Below, piece by piece: positions 62,234-64,000 of a stretch of 64,000 nt of DNA. The stretch is from Iamia sp038233075 (GTDB lineage: Bacteria > Actinomycetota > Acidimicrobiia > Acidimicrobiales > Iamiaceae). The stretch covers positions 42,928 through 106,927 of the forward strand of contig JBBSMQ010000012.1 of the NCBI GenBank assembly GCA_038233075.1. Direction: 5' to 3'. A model generated the notes under the pieces. That model was not told the origin of the DNA. It did no database searches and saw only the letters and a list, made by a program, of their open reading frames with translations. A program made the translations under genes and the position numbers. How positions within the stretch are numbered: position 1 is the stretch's first letter; every line of letters starts with the position of its first letter.

Positions 62234-63220
62234 TCAGCCGCCGTTCTCGGCGCCCGCGGGCGGCGGCGCGGCCGGGCCCCCGGGGGGCAGCACTGGCACG
62301 GTCGGTCCGTGCCCGCCCCGGAAGGTGGCGATGGGCTCGCCGTCGATCACCAGGTCCTGGAAGTAGGACGAGATGTGCATCGGGATGCGGACGCAGCCGT
62401 GCGACGCCGGCTGGTCCGGGACCGACGGCGAGCCGTGCACGGCGATGCCGCCGTTGAAGTAGACGGGGTCGTACAGCACGCCGAGCGGAGCGTGGCGCTC
62501 GCCCTCGATGCGACGCTGGTACCGGTAGTCACCCGCGGGCGTGATGGCGTCACCACAGCGGCCGTCCTCGCAGTAGGCCACGCCCGAGCCGCTGGAGATG
62601 TGGGTGACCAGCTCCAGCTGCCCCTCACCCCAGACCAGCAGGACCTGACGGTCGAGGTCGACCTCGGTGTGGGTCGGTCCCAGGTCGGGTCGGAGCATCT
62701 CCTGGGGTGGGGCGCCCATGAGAGCGAGCTCGACCTCGGGGGTGACGACGCCGTCCGGGGCCAGACCGTGGAGGGCCTGGAAGGCCCACACCGCCATCGT
62801 GGTCCTGGTGCCGAAGTGCCCGTCGGCCGGACCGGGGTCGTAGGCGAGGGCGGCCAGCCTCTCCTGCACCGCCCGGGTGCGCTCGCCCGAGACGCCGCCC
62901 GCCAGGTCGCCCACCTCGACCGGAGGGAGTGGCGGTGCGGTGGTGGTGGGAGGTGCAGCGGTGGTCGGTGGCGCGGTGGACGTCGGTGGCGCGGTGGTCG
63001 TCGGTGGCGCGGTGGACGCCGGAGGTGGTGCCGCCGTGGTGGGGGCCGCGGTCGGGGTGGCCCCGCCCTCGCCGCCCCGGCTCTCGACGACACTTTCGGT
63101 GCTGGTGACCCCTCCCGAAGTGGTGGTCTCGTCGTTGGATCCCCCCGCGCAGGCCACCGCCCCCAGGAGCAGCACGGCAGGGCCCGCGATGAACGCTGCT
63201 GATCGGGCTCGACGTGGCAT
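62234..63220 (-). CDS. L,D-transpeptidase lipoprotein (YkuD) with peptidoglycan-binding domain
   Basis: 328 residues. MPRRARSAAFIAGPAVLLLG then Cys24 (AVAC) is a lipoprotein signal. A Thr/Pro/Ala linker (about 40-105) is followed by a PG_binding_1-type domain (TRAVQERLAALAYDPGP...FGTRTTMAVWAFQ) and a YkuD domain with AVHGSPSVPDQPASHGCVRI, catalytic Cys276. It makes 3-3 peptidoglycan cross-links or attaches proteins to the wall. ATG 63220. A downstream HELTH peptidase gene is coupled. Upstream lies a 13-bp hairpin between divergent genes. Confidence 0.9.
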   Translation of the reverse strand: MPRRARSAAFIAGPAVLLLGAVACAGGSNDETTTSGGVTSTESVVESRGGEGGATPTAAPTTAAPPPASTAPPTTTAPPTSTAPPTTAAPPTTTAPPLPPVEVGDLAGGVSGERTRAVQERLAALAYDPGPADGHFGTRTTMAVWAFQALHGLAPDGVVTPEVELALMGAPPQEMLRPDLGPTHTEVDLDRQVLLVWGEGQLELVTHISSGSGVAYCEDGRCGDAITPAGDYRYQRRIEGERHAPLGVLYDPVYFNGGIAVHGSPSVPDQPASHGCVRIPMHISSYFQDLVIDGEPIATFRGGHGPTVPVLPPGGPAAPPPAGAENGG

Positions 63221-63251
63221 GGTGCTAGGAGTCTTGCCGACATCGAGACCG

Positions 63252-63292
63252 CCGAGCCATCGGCTCGGTGGGGGATCGGTCCCCCACCGAGC
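63252..63292. promoter_or_regulatory. Two mutually exclusive hairpins in a divergent gap
   Basis: CCGAGCC-ATC-GGCTCGG (63252-63268) overlaps a longer 13-bp stem GCTCGGTGGGGGA-TCGG-TCCCCCACCGAGC (63263-63292). Only one can form. It lies 26 bp before the plus-strand sigma-like gene and 32 bp before the L,D-transpeptidase start on the other strand. Confidence 0.55.
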
Positions 63293-63317
63293 GTTCAGCC
63301 CCGACCACGCCTCGCCT

Positions 63318-64000
63318 GTGCCCCCTTCCCCCGCCGCTCCGCCACCTCGTCCCACCGGGGCCGCGACGCGCTCGGCGCCCGAGGGGCCCAGCACCGACCC
63401 GACCGCAGACCGCATGCTCGCCGCCGCCCGCGACGGCAGCAACCGGGCGTGGGCCGCCCTGCTGGAGCGGCTCGACCCATCGGGACGCCTGCTGGCCCAC
63501 CTCGTGCTGGGCGGCCTCGACGTCGACGCCACCCTGCACTCGGCCTACGTGCGCGCCTACCGGGCCCGTCGCAAGGGCCCCGACGATGCCGTAGCGATGG
63601 TGCTCAACCACGTGTGGATCGCCTGTGGCCACGAGGTCCGCCGTCGCCAACGGCGCCAGGCCCCGGCGCCGGGGCGGCGCCCACAGCCCGACCCTCGGAC
63701 GAGCCGCCTGGGGTCGAGCACCGACGCCCGGACCCTGGCCGACCTCCGTCCCGAGGAGCGCGCGGTGTGGGCCCTCATCGACCGAGCGGAGCTGCCGGCC
63801 GCGTCGGTGGCCGCGGCCCTCGGGGTCGACGAGCGTGTCATCACGGGGGTCGCCGAGCGCGTGGCCCTCGCCCTCGAGGACGCCCGCGCCGGCTCCCTCG
63901 GTGCCGACCCCGACGGCACGGCCGAGAGCGACGAGGCCGCGGCGGATCCCACGACCGGGCGAGGCGAGATCGACGGGCGCCCCGAGACCGACGAGGACAC
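63318..64000 (+). CDS. Sigma-70-like (degenerate ECF-type) protein, truncated by window end
   Basis: At least 227 residues; the 3' end is beyond the window. LAAARDGSNRAWAALLERLDPSGRLLAHLVLGGLDVDATL and VLNHVWIACGHEVRRRQRR look like sigma region 2. RPEERAVWALIDRAELPAASVAAALGVDERVITGVAERVA looks like a region 4 helix-turn-helix with an altered recognition helix. The match is weaker than a normal ECF factor, so it may be a divergent sigma or an inactive relative. Candidate starts are GTG 63318 and ATG 63414. Divergent from the L,D-transpeptidase gene. Confidence 0.6.
   Translation, partial: MPPSPAAPPPRPTGAATRSAPEGPSTDPTADRMLAAARDGSNRAWAALLERLDPSGRLLAHLVLGGLDVDATLHSAYVRAYRARRKGPDDAVAMVLNHVWIACGHEVRRRQRRQAPAPGRRPQPDPRTSRLGSSTDARTLADLRPEERAVWALIDRAELPAASVAAALGVDERVITGVAERVALALEDARAGSLGADPDGTAESDEAAADPTTGRGEIDGRPETDED

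Noticed and set aside
62960..63060. GGTGGCGCGGTGG-type repeats that could suggest a tandem repeat locus or CRISPR-like array
   Set aside because: They are in-frame codons for the Thr/Pro/Ala linker of the L,D-transpeptidase; irregular spacing and no unique spacers.

Overview
The window is very GC-rich (third codon positions almost all G or C) with densely packed genes and many GTG starts. It looks like a chromosomal segment of a high-GC actinobacterium. The gene set (MymT-like metallothionein, short MutY, DUF2752, ABC-F, heterodimeric ABC exporter, PPOX-class proteins, ECF sigma with a VOC partner, a methylsuccinyl-CoA dehydrogenase-like enzyme) suggests Actinomycetota. Class Acidimicrobiia is my inference, not something the sequence proves. 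I saw no rRNA, tRNA, CRISPR array, prophage or transposase.

Layout. 1-3.2 kb: end of a winged-helix-like gene, then a minus-strand FtsX/FtsX/ATPase ABC operon. 3.3-9.9 kb: MymT-like metallothionein, a broken lipoprotein gene, a universal stress protein, a spermidine-synthase-like enzyme, a SpoIID-type lipoprotein next to a seven-bladed FG-GAP/DUF4214 exoprotein, and a YceH-nitrobindin fusion. 10-18 kb: heterodimeric ABC exporter behind a palindromic operator, an acyltransferase with two SGNH domains, and a UbiB-type kinase. 18.1-25.3 kb: an accessory sugar or surface-glycan cluster (Alg13-like domain fused to a methyltransferase, Alg14-like protein, epimerase fused to a DegT aminotransferase, methyltransferase, radical SAM enzyme, epimerase). 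Three of its genes have no ATG, GTG or TTG ahead of their conserved N-termini. 25.3-34.9 kb: mostly housekeeping and hydrolase genes (DUF2752, gamma-CA-like, oligopeptidase B, flavin reductase, MBL fold, NTF2-like, sulfotransferase, MutY, methyltransferase, MaoC). 35-39.4 kb: GGDEF-EAL protein and a methylsuccinyl-CoA-dehydrogenase-like enzyme. 39.4-48.2 kb: several decayed genes among PIG-L, DUF885, dienelactone hydrolase, PPOX, eIF-2B-like, DUF2269 and class II fumarase genes. 48.2-50.7 kb: class I fumarase flanked by two paralogous coiled-coil/TM proteins with nearly identical leaders. 50.7-64 kb: kinase, ABC-F, a large membrane protein, serine hydrolase, acyl-CoA ligase, ECF sigma/VOC pair, SDR, HELTH metallopeptidase, L,D-transpeptidase and a truncated sigma-like gene.

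Two genome-wide patterns stand out. First, at least 18 genes have a TANNNT -10-like hexamer 6-9 nt (once 11) before the start codon and no Shine-Dalgarno, which suggests leaderless transcripts. Second, several small inverted-repeat families sit just past stop codons: a nested CGTTCTGG hairpin (six copies) and a TGAGAGGCC element that includes the stop codon itself. The most unusual site is the divergent promoter at about 24.2 kb. Two face-to-face -10 elements share a CTAG core, and each appears to drive a leaderless gene starting at a non-standard codon (CTG and ATC).
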